DNA of 41,554 bases from a virus: positions 1-41,554 of the IMG/VR virus record IMGVR_UViG_3300044799_000061; one strand, 5' to 3'. Made by a program: the position numbers and the translations under genes. This document shows positions 31,649 to 39,887 of this stretch, piece by piece (the stretch's first letter is position 1; each line of letters begins with the position of its first letter). The notes under the pieces were generated by a model. The model saw only the letters and a program-made list of their open reading frames with translations, was not told the origin of the DNA and ran no database searches.

Positions 31649-31798
31649 ATGGGGATAATTAGTGGCGGCGACAATAAAATCCGTATTAAAAAGAAAGAAT
31701 GGCTGATAGAGACAAAACACCGCCATTCAAGACGGAAACTTAAAAGACTTACTCATAAAGAAGAGAGAAGGAAACTTAAAGAATATGCCTATATCTGA
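31649..31798 (+). CDS. Very basic small protein, 49 aa
   Basis: GGGAGA precedes the ATG by about nine bases. About half the residues are Lys or Arg (KIRIKKKEWL, RHSRRKLKRLTHKEERRKLK), suggesting nucleic-acid binding. Its end overlaps the methyltransferase start by 14 bases. Confidence 0.5.
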   Translation: MGIISGGDNKIRIKKKEWLIETKHRHSRRKLKRLTHKEERRKLKEYAYI

Positions 31799-32443
31799 AC
31801 TTATTGATACCATAATTCAAGGAGATTGTCTTGAAGTATTAAAGACTTTTCCTGATAAGAGCATGGATTTAATATTGACTGACCCCCCATACGGAATAGG
31901 TCGAGATAAAGGAACATCGGGATTTGGTTTGAGAGAAAGAAGACAATATTCAGATAATTGGGATAACGCCAAACTTTCAGGTGAATATTTTAAAGAAATT
32001 TTAAGAGTTGGAAAGAAAATAATTATTTTTGGAGGGAATTATTTTATAGATTTTTTACCTGTTAGCGGTCATTGGATTGTTTGGGATAAAGTGGGTATGA
32101 TTAAATTTCAAAATCCTTTTTCTGATTGTGAATTAGCATGGACAAACCTATCTCTTAAAATTGTTAAAAAATATACAATAGTTCAACAAGGTTTTATTTC
32201 TCAAGAAAAAAAAGATTTCATCCTACACAAAAACCCATTGAGTTATTTATGGACATTATACGGGATTATTCAAATAAAAATGATATTATTTTAGACCCTT
32301 TTCTTGGCTCAGGCACAACTGTTATTGCTTGCAAGAAACTCAATAGGCATTACATAGGAATTGAAATTAATCCTAAATATGTTGAAATAGCAAATAAAAG
32401 ATTGAACTTTGAAATGTTAGATTTTGGAGAAAGAGATGAATAA
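31785..32443 (+). CDS. DNA methyltransferase (N6-adenine or N4-cytosine, beta-type), split by a -1 frame change
   Basis: Frame 0 (31785-32294) has an N-terminal IIQGDCLEVLKTF, then TDPPYGIG (catalytic motif IV) and target-recognition-like segments. The adenosylmethionine-binding motif DPFLGSGTT is in the -1 frame (ending at 32443). The frames meet at an 8-A run (32206-32213) that reads as A-AAA-AAA, a shift-prone heptamer. In the -1 frame the sequence continues as KRFHPTQKPIELFMDII, exactly the expected motif X region. So either a programmed or slippage frameshift gives a full-length enzyme of about 219 aa, or the gene is a pseudogene or has an indel error. Motif order IV before I marks a beta-type enzyme. 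Confidence 0.8.
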
Positions 32444-33275
32444 AACTGATGGTTGGATTTCCTTGCACAGAAAAATTATAGATAATCCTATTTTTATAAA
32501 GCCTTCTGAATGGTTAAAGGTTTGGATTTACCTTTTATTGGAAGTGGATCATCAGACAGGAGAGGGATTTTTTCAATGGGAAATTATTCAAAACGGTTGT
32601 CATATTACACATCAACAATTAAGAGAATGTTTAAATTTCTTAGAAACAGAAAATATGATTATAAGAAAAAAATTACCGAGAGGAGTTGAAATAACAGTTC
32701 AGAATTGGCTTGATTACCAGAATAAAAGAAAGACCCCATCAAAGACCCCATCAAACCGCCCATCAGAAATAGATAATGAAGTAAGTATTGAAGCAGAACA
32801 AAAGAGTATTGAAAATTTTAAAGACCCTATCAATTTAGACAAAGAAGACCCCATTCATAATACAATAAGTAGCAATAATATATCTAAAGATATATCAGAT
32901 AGTTCTCTAAATGAAAATTCTTTAAAAGAAAAAACAAACGAAGGGGCGGATTCGCAACCCGTTGCGAAAGTTAAAGGCACAGAGATGCAGGAATTAATTA
33001 AGTCTTTTTGTCAAGAGATGGGTTTTCAATACGGCAGTGCCTCTATCAAAATTAATGTCAAATCCGCAAAGTGGTTGTTAGAAAACTACGAAATGAGTCA
33101 AATTCTTGACGCCGTCAAATGGCAGAAGTCTAAAATAATCAAGGAGAAAAAGAACCCAGCGATTTTCATTCCTAATTTAGTGACAGTCCAGAAGTGGATA
33201 GATAATTGGATTGGAAATTTAGGTCAGGAGAAGGAAAAAGAAACAAAAGATAAAAAGGGAGGGTACATAATATGA
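32436..33275 (+). CDS. DnaD-like replication organiser / helicase loader, 279 aa
   Basis: Start at MNKTDGWISLHRKIIDNPIF (32436) with RBS TTGGAGAAAGAG. The upstream in-frame ATG is less well placed. The first 100 residues look like the winged-helix N-terminus of phage replisome organisers, including QQLRECLNFLETENMI. A Ser/Asn/Lys linker follows (about 105-180), then a helical C-terminal region with a YGSASIKINVKSAKWLLENY segment. Directly upstream in the operon of the replicative helicase, which it likely loads at the origin. Confidence 0.7.
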   Translation: MNKTDGWISLHRKIIDNPIFIKPSEWLKVWIYLLLEVDHQTGEGFFQWEIIQNGCHITHQQLRECLNFLETENMIIRKKLPRGVEITVQNWLDYQNKRKTPSKTPSNRPSEIDNEVSIEAEQKSIENFKDPINLDKEDPIHNTISSNNISKDISDSSLNENSLKEKTNEGADSQPVAKVKGTEMQELIKSFCQEMGFQYGSASIKINVKSAKWLLENYEMSQILDAVKWQKSKIIKEKKNPAIFIPNLVTVQKWIDNWIGNLGQEKEKETKDKKGGYII

Positions 33276-33751
33276 GAGAAATAAAATTTAGGGCGTGGGA
33301 TAAAGTTGATGAAGTAATGCGTGAAGTCCTAAAGATAGATTTTGATTTAAAAGTTGTTTGGTTATTGAAATATGTAAATGGAGAAAAAAGAGCTTATGAA
33401 TTGGAGTTTGATGATATTGAACTTATGCAATTCACAGGTCTTCACGATAAAAACGGAAAAGAGATTTATGAAGGGGATATTGTAAAACATTCTTATCCAG
33501 CTGGTTTTACTACATATAAAGTATGTTTTGGTGAATATGATAATGGAATGGATTACGAAGATAATGATTCTGGTGTTGGTTGGTATTTGATGGTAGTTTT
33601 TGAGCATTATTATGTCGAGAAATGGAAAGAACGAGCATATGATAAATATTTTAAAAATGGAGAAGTAATGGGAATTTTAACTTATATCCCTGAACAATTA
33701 GAAGTCATCGGCAACATCTATGAAAACAAAGAGTTATTGAAGGAGGCTTAA
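33272..33751 (+). CDS. YopX family protein, 159 aa
   Basis: Carries the family signature REIKFRAWDK at the start, LMQFTGLHDKNGKEIYEGDIV in the middle and LEVIGNIYEN near the end. YopX-family proteins are common in Gram-positive phages, of unknown biochemical role, and form oligomers in the known case. ATGA overlap with the loader gene. A truncated second copy occurs at 38761. Confidence 0.85.
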   Translation: MREIKFRAWDKVDEVMREVLKIDFDLKVVWLLKYVNGEKRAYELEFDDIELMQFTGLHDKNGKEIYEGDIVKHSYPAGFTTYKVCFGEYDNGMDYEDNDSGVGWYLMVVFEHYYVEKWKERAYDKYFKNGEVMGILTYIPEQLEVIGNIYENKELLKEA

Positions 33752-33877
33752 ATGAAAGATTTTTTATTTTGTATTTGGTGGTTACTTTTAACATGGTTTG
33801 CAATGGTTCTTTTTCTTGCACTAATTATTTCGGCTATTCGTCTTGCTGTCAAAATAGCAAAGGGGATAATCGAATGA
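33752..33877 (+). CDS. Membrane micropeptide, 41 aa
   Basis: ATG at 33752 with RBS AAGGAGGCTTAA. One long hydrophobic stretch (residues 4-32, Trp/Leu/Phe-rich) and a basic end (AVKIAKGIIE). The stop overlaps the helicase start as ATGA. Confidence 0.65.
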   Translation: MKDFLFCIWWLLLTWFAMVLFLALIISAIRLAVKIAKGIIE

Positions 33878-35145
33878 ACACTAATTTTACCGAATCCGAA
33901 GCAGAGCAACAAGTCATTGGTGCGTTATTAATTGACTCAAAGGAACTTAAAAGCCTTAACCTGACTCCTGATGATTTTTATCACGACCAACATAGGCGAA
34001 TTTATACAACAATGCTTAACTTATTAGTAAAGGAAAGTCCTATTGATATAGTTTCCGTAATAGATGAACTGAAAACAAGTAAAGTCTTTTATGATGGGGA
34101 CTTAATGTATCTAATGAAATTAGCCGATTCAGTTCCTAACTCCGCAAATGTTTCTTACTATGCGAAATTGGTTAAAAGGGATTCAATTAAGAGGCAGATG
34201 ATAGTTAAGGGCGAGAAGATTTCAGACTTTGCGGGAAGACTTGAATTTGAAGAAGCAAGGAAGACGGCAAACGAAATCGTCTTATTAAATGAAAATGTTG
34301 ACGACAAACCCTTTTCTGATACTTTTAATTCAGAGGACTTTGAAAGACTCTCAAAGTCTAAAAGGTTCTTTTCAAACGACCTACACACTTTGACCTTTTA
34401 TTTACCTTTTATGAGAGGAGAGAATATTTACATAGCGGGGAAACCTTCAAGGGGAAAAACGCAGTTAGCACTAAATCTTGCCCTATCTTTTCTGGATCGG
34501 GGTGCGTCAGTAGGGTACATTAGTATGGAACTTGGAAGAGAGCAATTACTTATCAGACTTCTTAATTGGAAATTGGAAGAAAAAGATTTTAAACAATTTG
34601 TTCTTATGTCTTTGGGTTGGGAAACAGATAGGGAAATTAGACTTTCAGATATAAATATTAGGGAAAAAGTATGGTGGGATTTGGGTATGGCGTTGATTAA
34701 AGAAGACAGGTTCAAGAATTTCTACTTTACTGAAAACTTTAATAGACTTGACGATATCGTGGCTTGGATAGAAATACACAAGTTTGATGTGGTCTTCGTG
34801 GACTATATTCAATTAATGAAATCAGGAACGGGAAGGACCAGAGTTGAGGAACTTGGAGACATTGCGAAGGAATTTCGCAGGCTTTCTAAAAAAAGATGTA
34901 TGGTTATTTTAAGTCAGTTTAACCGTCAAAAAGATGAAGACGAAGAAGAAATAGATATGTCGAGAATACGAGATAGCGGAGAATTGGAACAAGTTGCAAC
35001 AGGAGTAATCATCATCAGGCGAGATAAAAAAGATGTTAATCAATTTTACTACGCAATAGCGAAGAATCAAACATATGGTAGCCTTTCGCTCTGGAAGAGA
35101 ATTGATTTAAGTTTTAATGGAAGATTTATTGAGGTAAAGGAATGA
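33874..35145 (+). CDS. Replicative DNA helicase, DnaB-like, 423 aa
   Basis: Unwinds DNA at the fork. Start at MNTNFTESEAEQQVIG (33874), RBS AAAGGGGAT. The N-terminal part has the DnaB-type AEQQVIGALL and DFYHDQHRRIY. The RecA-like ATPase has Walker A GKPSRGKTQ (residues 189-197), Walker B VVFVDYIQLM (Asp310) and SQFNRQ, then the arginine-containing region near residues 380-400. No separate primase or polymerase gene is present, so host enzymes are presumably used. Confidence 0.9.
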   Translation: MNTNFTESEAEQQVIGALLIDSKELKSLNLTPDDFYHDQHRRIYTTMLNLLVKESPIDIVSVIDELKTSKVFYDGDLMYLMKLADSVPNSANVSYYAKLVKRDSIKRQMIVKGEKISDFAGRLEFEEARKTANEIVLLNENVDDKPFSDTFNSEDFERLSKSKRFFSNDLHTLTFYLPFMRGENIYIAGKPSRGKTQLALNLALSFLDRGASVGYISMELGREQLLIRLLNWKLEEKDFKQFVLMSLGWETDREIRLSDINIREKVWWDLGMALIKEDRFKNFYFTENFNRLDDIVAWIEIHKFDVVFVDYIQLMKSGTGRTRVEELGDIAKEFRRLSKKRCMVILSQFNRQKDEDEEEIDMSRIRDSGELEQVATGVIIIRRDKKDVNQFYYAIAKNQTYGSLSLWKRIDLSFNGRFIEVKE

Positions 35146-35696
35146 GTTATAAATATAAAGTTAAAAAATGTATAAGGTGTAGGAAGGAATTTATACCTAC
35201 AGGTGGTGGACAAAAATATTGTAAAGATTGTAAGTCTATTGTAAAGAAAGAGAGAAATAAACAATGGGAAGAAATACATCCAGATAAAATTAAAGAATCA
35301 AAAAGACAATGGATAAAGGCACATCCTGAATATATGAAACAATATTATTTAGATTATTCTGAACAAATAAGACAACATACTAAACAGTATCGTAAAGAAC
35401 ATCCCAATAATGATAAAGAGTGGAAAGCCAGAAATCCCGAGAGAATTAAAGAACTAAAAAAGAAATATGAGGCAAAACGAAGGAGTTTAGGTTTTAATCC
35501 TGTGAATAAATCTTTTGAAGGAAGCAATGGACATCATTTAAACGACAAGAGAACAGTAATATATATTCCAAAATCCTTGCATAAAAGTATTTATCATAAC
35601 CACAATACGGGACAAGGAATGATTGAAATGGATACACTTGCGGTTCAGTATTGGATAACGCAAGTGATGAAACATGGACATAAAGAAGTCAGTTAA
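35142..35696 (+). CDS. Zinc-finger/HNH-like protein, 184 aa
   Basis: N-terminal CxxC...CxxC (Cys10, 13, 27, 30) forms a zinc ribbon. The middle has a repeated helix pattern with HP and R/K residues (EIHPDKIKESKRQW, AHPEYMKQYYLDY, EHPNNDKEW). The C-terminal part GHHLNDKRTVIYIPKSLHKSIYHNHNTGQGM resembles the ending of HNH-type homing endonucleases, with His pairs. Possible DNA nuclease or mobile-gene remnant. ATGA overlap with the helicase. Confidence 0.6.
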   Translation: MSYKYKVKKCIRCRKEFIPTGGGQKYCKDCKSIVKKERNKQWEEIHPDKIKESKRQWIKAHPEYMKQYYLDYSEQIRQHTKQYRKEHPNNDKEWKARNPERIKELKKKYEAKRRSLGFNPVNKSFEGSNGHHLNDKRTVIYIPKSLHKSIYHNHNTGQGMIEMDTLAVQYWITQVMKHGHKEVS

Positions 35697-35708
35697 GGAG
35701 GTGAAAGA

Positions 35709-35987
35709 ATGATTATAGACAAAAGAGTAACACGCTTTTTAGAGCAACATTTTTCATTAATTTCTTATTTATTTGAGTCTTTCCATGAAATTGATAAATA
35801 CTTTCCAAATGCCCCAATTGAACTCTCTGTTTTAGAAAGGTTTGATGGAATGGAAGAAAGGCTTTCTGTTGGAATTATAGTAATTATACCCCCTGAAGAA
35901 GCACTTAAAATACTTGATAAATTTCGTTATGGATGGTATTTAAAACATCACGATAGCCTCGTAAATATAAATGTAAATTGGAGGTGA
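35709..35987 (+). CDS. Conserved phage hypothetical protein, 92 aa
   Basis: RBS AAGGAGGTGAAAGA. Pattern: an N-terminal helix (RFLEQHFSLISYLFESF), then YFPNAPIELSVLERFDG and a strand with EERLSVGIIVIIPPEEALKILDKF, then a Trp ending. A common small phage protein of unknown role. Confidence 0.65.
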   Translation: MIIDKRVTRFLEQHFSLISYLFESFHEIDKYFPNAPIELSVLERFDGMEERLSVGIIVIIPPEEALKILDKFRYGWYLKHHDSLVNINVNWR

Positions 35988-35991
35988 AAGA

Positions 35992-36717
35992 GTGAGTAGA
36001 ATTATTTGGGCTATTGACAGAGAGGGTTATCCACCTTTTCCAAAAAATGAAATCTGGTTTTTAAATGAGAAAGATTTATATTTTGATAAGAAGGTGCATA
36101 AAAATAAAGAATATTCAGAAGGACACTGTGAAGATGCATGGCGTTATTTGACATTTAAATTAGAAGATATTCATAAGGAGGTGCGTATGAAAAAATTTAA
36201 AGTAGGAGATTTCATAAAAGGTGTAAGTTCCCATTATGTCTTTACCAATCAGGATATGTTAAGGGGAAAGATTATTGACATACAAGGAAAAGATACCCAA
36301 ATCCTAATATTAGAACACAAAGACCCAACCCTTAATGGAGGTGTTTATTGGGCTTGTTTTGCTCAAGATGAAGATTTTGAACTCTATAAAGAAAATAAAA
36401 CTAAGAAAGCAACATTTATTTTATTACCCACGACAAAAGATAACATAGAAGGTTTCGTCGTTAAGGGGTGGGAAAATGTGTTGAAAAGAAATGAATTACC
36501 AGAAAGATATTTTTTTCATTATCCTTTATTTCATGAAGTTGATGGCGATATAACAATAGATAAAAGTTTTGGAGAGGCTTTTTTTCTTAAAAAGGGGGAT
36601 TTTGTATCTAAAGAAAAATGGGATTATATATATCAATCTATGCTCCAAGCAGGTCATCGCCTATCAAAGATTTTAGAAGAGCAACGAAAGCCAAAAGAAA
36701 TTAGGGTGGAGATATGA
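35992..36717 (+). CDS. Hypothetical protein, 241 aa, with strong internal start at 36187
   Basis: GTG start at 35992, RBS GGAGGTGAAAGA. At residue 66 there is a second ATG (36187, MKKFKVGDFIKG) directly preceded by AAGGAGGTGCGT, an RBS as good as any in the genome. So a 175-aa product (36187-36717) is probably made as well, and the first 65 residues may be a separate unit fused by loss of a stop. The second part starts like a compact beta-barrel (KVGDFIKGVSSHYVFTNQDMLRGKIIDI). No family recognised. Confidence 0.6.
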   Translation: MSRIIWAIDREGYPPFPKNEIWFLNEKDLYFDKKVHKNKEYSEGHCEDAWRYLTFKLEDIHKEVRMKKFKVGDFIKGVSSHYVFTNQDMLRGKIIDIQGKDTQILILEHKDPTLNGGVYWACFAQDEDFELYKENKTKKATFILLPTTKDNIEGFVVKGWENVLKRNELPERYFFHYPLFHEVDGDITIDKSFGEAFFLKKGDFVSKEKWDYIYQSMLQAGHRLSKILEEQRKPKEIRVEI

Positions 36718-37061
36718 AATTAGAAAATCAAGTATGTAATCTTGAATTATCGAAAAAACTTAAAGAGTTGGGAGTAAAACAGGAGAGTTTATTTTATTGG
36801 GTTTCTATACAAGGAAAATATTTTATTCAACATGCAATTTTTGTTGATCCTGAATATCAATCACAACCTACTTATTCCGCCTTTACCGTTGCAGAACTCG
36901 GAGAGGGATTGCCAGACAATGTGATAACTTGGCGAGATACTGAAAAATGGTGCTGCGTGATAGAAAAACCTAAAGACCATGATGAGTTTGAAGACACCGA
37001 AGCCAACGCCAGAGCAAAGATATTAATCTATCTTTTAAAAAATAAACTGGTGAAGATATGA
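36714..37061 (+). CDS. Conserved phage hypothetical protein, 115 aa
   Basis: ATGA overlap. Begins MKLENQVCNLELSKKLKELGVKQESLFYWV and contains YSAFTVAELGEGLPD and TEANARAKILIYLLKNKL, a widely distributed small phage protein pattern. Unknown function. Often near replication genes. Confidence 0.7.
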   Translation: MKLENQVCNLELSKKLKELGVKQESLFYWVSIQGKYFIQHAIFVDPEYQSQPTYSAFTVAELGEGLPDNVITWRDTEKWCCVIEKPKDHDEFEDTEANARAKILIYLLKNKLVKI

Positions 37062-37432
37062 AGAAAAAGAAAAGTAAGGCAGACCTTCTTAAAGACGAAT
37101 GCGAAGAACTCTGGAAGTCTATCTGTATTAAAAGAGACAAGGGCATCTGTCAGTGGTGTGGAGAAAAGGCGGGAGTCGTGCATCATATCCGTTCTCGTGG
37201 ACACGCTGCAACCTTCGTCTACGTTCCTAATGGTATGAGCCTTTGCCTAAGTTGCCACGCTAAAATTAGTCTTCACAACAGGGATATAGAACAGGACTTT
37301 GATATGTTTTTAGTCAAAAGGTTTGGTATGAAATTTATGGAGAATTTAAAGACCCTATCTCGTAAGGTAATTCGCAGCAATATAACTTATTGGGAAGAAA
37401 GAAAGGAAGAATTATTGGAGGTGAAAGAATGA
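37058..37432 (+). CDS. HNH / NinG-like DNA-processing protein, 124 aa
   Basis: CQWCGEKAG (Cys31, 34), GVVHHIRSRG (His42, 43), VPNGMSLCLSCHAKI (Asn58, Cys63, Cys66, His67): an HNH fold with a zinc ribbon, close to NinG-like and other phage HNH proteins. Likely acts in recombination, repair or packaging. ATGA overlap upstream. Confidence 0.75.
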   Translation: MKKKKSKADLLKDECEELWKSICIKRDKGICQWCGEKAGVVHHIRSRGHAATFVYVPNGMSLCLSCHAKISLHNRDIEQDFDMFLVKRFGMKFMENLKTLSRKVIRSNITYWEERKEELLEVKE

Positions 37433-37746
37433 AGATAATCCGCATAGAACATTGTTTAGGATGTCCGAATCGTTTGTTTAATTTTGCAGAAACCACTTCA
37501 AAAATAAGAGATTGGTGGTGTAGAATTGATAATGAACGACATGAAATTCATTTAGAAGATAAAGAAATTCCTTCTTGGTGTCCATTGGAAGATTATAGAA
37601 AAGTGAAAAATGATTTAATTGAAAAGATAAACGAAGCCTTAGAATGGTTGAATGAAGCACAACTTGGAGACCCAAATGGAGCAAAGGCGTATCAAGCAGC
37701 CACAATATTAGGAAATGTAAAGAAATTATTGGAGGTGAAAATATGA
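37429..37746 (+). CDS. Cysteine-cluster protein, 105 aa
   Basis: Start MKIIRIEHCLGCPNR at 37429 with RBS TTGGAGGTGAAAGA. Cys9, Cys12, Cys31 and Cys52 with IPSWCPLEDY suggest a small zinc site. The C-terminal half is one helix. A recurrent phage pattern of unknown role. Confidence 0.65.
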   Translation: MKIIRIEHCLGCPNRLFNFAETTSKIRDWWCRIDNERHEIHLEDKEIPSWCPLEDYRKVKNDLIEKINEALEWLNEAQLGDPNGAKAYQAATILGNVKKLLEVKI

Positions 37747-37940
37747 AAGTTGGAAGATTTGAAATATCTAAATGTAGGCGACCGTTTTGTTATGGTTTTT
37801 TGGTTCACATCGGTTTATTTTATTTCCATTTGGGAATTAGTAATTATCTGTTTAAAGATAATAAATGGCATATTTGGTTTAATCATGGACATAACAGAGA
37901 TGAGTTTCAGAAAGTAAGCAATAACTTTGAAGTTCATTAG
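37743..37940 (+). CDS. Aromatic small protein, 65 aa
   Basis: RBS TTGGAGGTGAAAAT. Very rich in Phe, His and Trp, with a short hydrophobic stretch (GFLVHIGLFYFHLGI) and two Cys. Too few features for a family. Confidence 0.6.
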   Translation: MKVGRFEISKCRRPFCYGFLVHIGLFYFHLGISNYLFKDNKWHIWFNHGHNRDEFQKVSNNFEVH

Positions 37941-37952
37941 AGGAGGTGAAAG

Positions 37953-38453
37953 ATGAGTGATATACAATTATCAATCAATGATTTAGTTCAACATCTATTA
38001 GATAGCAAGTCCGTTCACAGGCAAATACTTCAAGAGGAGTATGTCCGTTGTCTCTGGGAAGACGGAGAAATAATCGTCCGCCACCCCGCTTTTGAATACG
38101 GACAAAAGATGGAACTCTACAAGACTTTAGCAGAAAAGACGGGTTTGTCATTAAGGTATTTAGAATACGGCGTTAAATTCTACCAGACCTTACCGTTAAA
38201 TTCTTTTGATGAAGTCCAGAATGAACTACATAAAAGACTACCTGATAACTTTGTCATAAGTGAAAGGGCAGTTATAAATATCTTGACCGAACCGAAAGAA
38301 AAGAAAGAACGACCTTCGCAACCACTTCAGATCCAATTCAAAGACGCCGTTCCCGTTTCGTTAAAAGAAGTCATTGAATATCTTAAAGATGCCGTCTATG
38401 TAAGGATTTATTTCAAGGATGATACTTTTGAGACTTATAAAATTGAAGGATAG
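37953..38453 (+). CDS. Early protein upstream of the sigma-like gene, 166 aa
   Basis: RBS AGAGGAGGTGAAAG. The pattern SKSVHRQILQEEYVRCLWEDGEIIVRHPAFEYGQKM, followed by TGLSLRYLEYGVKFYQTLP, looks like a helical DNA- or protein-binding domain. A Pro/Lys hinge and a strand-rich end (VYVRIYFKDDTFETYKI) follow. The next gene, five bases away, is the sigma-like protein, so a regulatory pair is possible. Confidence 0.55.
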   Translation: MSDIQLSINDLVQHLLDSKSVHRQILQEEYVRCLWEDGEIIVRHPAFEYGQKMELYKTLAEKTGLSLRYLEYGVKFYQTLPLNSFDEVQNELHKRLPDNFVISERAVINILTEPKEKKERPSQPLQIQFKDAVPVSLKEVIEYLKDAVYVRIYFKDDTFETYKIEG

Positions 38454-38455
38454 TT

Positions 38456-38737
38456 TTGGACAAGCAACTTTTTGAAACCTTCTACTCTGAAAACTATAAA
38501 GAACTCGTCAAGTATCTAAAACGCAGTCATCTCTTGAAAGAAGATGTCGAAGACCTGGCACAGGATATATTTTTAGAGCTTTATCAAAAGAACGACTTAA
38601 ATGAAAGTCATCTTTGGAAACTTGCAAAGAGCAGACTCTATAATTTTATTAGGGATAGGGCACGAAGAAAACACCAAGAAAAGGAATTTATAGAATTTCT
38701 GAAGGAGTTTTTTAAGAGGATAAATAAAGATGAGTAA
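38456..38737 (+). CDS. Sigma70 region 2-only protein, 93 aa
   Basis: TTG start at 38456 with AAGGA five bases upstream. The sequence ENYKELVKYLKRSHLLKEDVEDLAQDIFLELYQ, followed by SHLWKLAKSRLYNFIRDRARRK, is the ECF sigma region 2 pattern (core RNA polymerase contact and -10 recognition). There is no region 4. It lies near the end of the early block, so it could redirect host polymerase to late or other promoters. Inference from family and position. Confidence 0.7.
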   Translation: MDKQLFETFYSENYKELVKYLKRSHLLKEDVEDLAQDIFLELYQKNDLNESHLWKLAKSRLYNFIRDRARRKHQEKEFIEFLKEFFKRINKDE

Positions 38738-38760
38738 GATTTTAAAAGAGAGGTGAAATA

Positions 38761-38961
38761 ATGAAGATAATAAAGTTTAGAGCAAGAAGTTTAGAACCAA
38801 ACAACAAGGGTGAATGGATTTATTCAGATGATAATGGATTATATCAATTCTTTTATGGATGTGATGATGGTCAAATAGATAGTGGAACACTTGAACAATA
38901 CATGGGTAAAGACAAAAATGGTAAAGAGATTTACGAGAGAGTGAGAGTGAAAAATTGTTAG
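38761..38961 (+). pseudogene. Truncated YopX-family protein, 66 aa
   Basis: Start MKIIKFRARSLEPNNKGEWIYSDDNGLY and the segment LEQYMGKDKNGKEIYE match the YopX signature seen in full at 33272. It then diverges (RVRVKNC) where GDIV is expected, and the second half is missing. So it looks like a decayed or shortened paralogue. RBS GAGAGGTGAAATA is intact. Confidence 0.6.
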
Positions 38962-39629
38962 CCCCAATCCATCGTTTAACCAAAAAGGAATTGATTTGGT
39001 TGGGTTCTCATAAGTGCAAACACTTCCACACTTATTTAGAACATTACAATTGTTATCTTGAAGAAAATCCTTCTATGGAAGAGAGAATTGGATTTTTGGA
39101 CATTGAGACCTCAAACCTTGACGCTAACTTCGGAGTCATCTTGAGTTGGTGTATTAAGATTAAAGACGGAGATATTATTTATGGACTTCTAAATGATAAG
39201 GACTTTAAAGAAAAGGAGGCGTTTAAGGTTGACAAAAGAATAATCAGGAATTTAATAGATGAGATTTTAAAGCTTGACAGAATAGTTACACACTATGGAA
39301 GGAAGTTTGACATCCCTTTTATCAGGACACGAGCCTTGATTAATGGACTTGAGTTTCCTTCTTTCGGGACTATAGTCAATGACGATACTTATTATATGGC
39401 AAAATACAAATTGAAATTAAACTCAAATCGTCTTGAGACAATTGCTCAAACTCTTTTCGGCAAATCGAAGAAAACACATTTAGACGGTGCTATATGGCTT
39501 TCGGCAGTAAGAGGAGACAAGAAGGCGTTGAATTATGTCCTTGACCATAACAAGACTGATGTCATCGAAGGGGAAAGAGTTTGGTTAGAAATTAGAAAGT
39601 TTGTAGGCGTGAGAAATACATCAATATGA
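38955..39629 (+). CDS. DEDD 3'-5' exonuclease, RNase H-like, 224 aa
   Basis: TTG start overlapping the previous stop. RIGFLDIETSNLD (Asp49, Glu51), THYGRKFDIPFIRTRAL (Asp119), YKLKLNSNRLETIAQTLFG and DHNKTDVIEGERVW (Asp202) are the four acidic motifs of DnaQ/YprB-like exonucleases. No polymerase domain. It could trim phage DNA ends, degrade host DNA or proofread. Confidence 0.8.
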   Translation: MLAPIHRLTKKELIWLGSHKCKHFHTYLEHYNCYLEENPSMEERIGFLDIETSNLDANFGVILSWCIKIKDGDIIYGLLNDKDFKEKEAFKVDKRIIRNLIDEILKLDRIVTHYGRKFDIPFIRTRALINGLEFPSFGTIVNDDTYYMAKYKLKLNSNRLETIAQTLFGKSKKTHLDGAIWLSAVRGDKKALNYVLDHNKTDVIEGERVWLEIRKFVGVRNTSI

Positions 39630-39651
39630 AAAATAAAAAGGAGGTAAAAGC

Positions 39652-39843
39652 ATGAGTGATATTAATGAGAAAGAAGTAATAGTAATGGTAGAAAATACTC
39701 ATTATACTTGGAAATGTTATTTATTTGGCGAAGAGAGTGCTATAGTTTTATCTGTCGTAAAACCTCCAAATTTTTTCTGGAGATGGATGCAGTATCTTTG
39801 TTTTGGAAATAGATGGGAAAAGATTAAGGAGGTGAAAGAATGA
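39652..39843 (+). CDS. Small early protein, 63 aa
   Basis: RBS AAAAGGAGGTAAAAGC. Strand-rich with clustered aromatics (FFWRWMQYLCFGNRW). Ends in ATGA, overlapping a 15-codon leader-like ORF. Function unknown. Confidence 0.6.
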   Translation: MSDINEKEVIVMVENTHYTWKCYLFGEESAIVLSVVKPPNFFWRWMQYLCFGNRWEKIKEVKE

Positions 39844-39887
39844 AAAAGGGGGTTTTTGCCCCCCTAAGTCGATTTATTCCGACTTAA
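39840..39887 (+). CDS. 15-codon ORF over the terminator (leader-peptide-like)
   Basis: A full RBS (GGAGGTGAAAGA) and ATG start a 15-codon frame that runs through both terminator hairpins and stops at 39885-39887. It is either a vestige of a gene replaced by the terminator or a real leader peptide whose translation affects termination. Confidence 0.35.
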   Translation: MKKGVFAPLSRFIPT

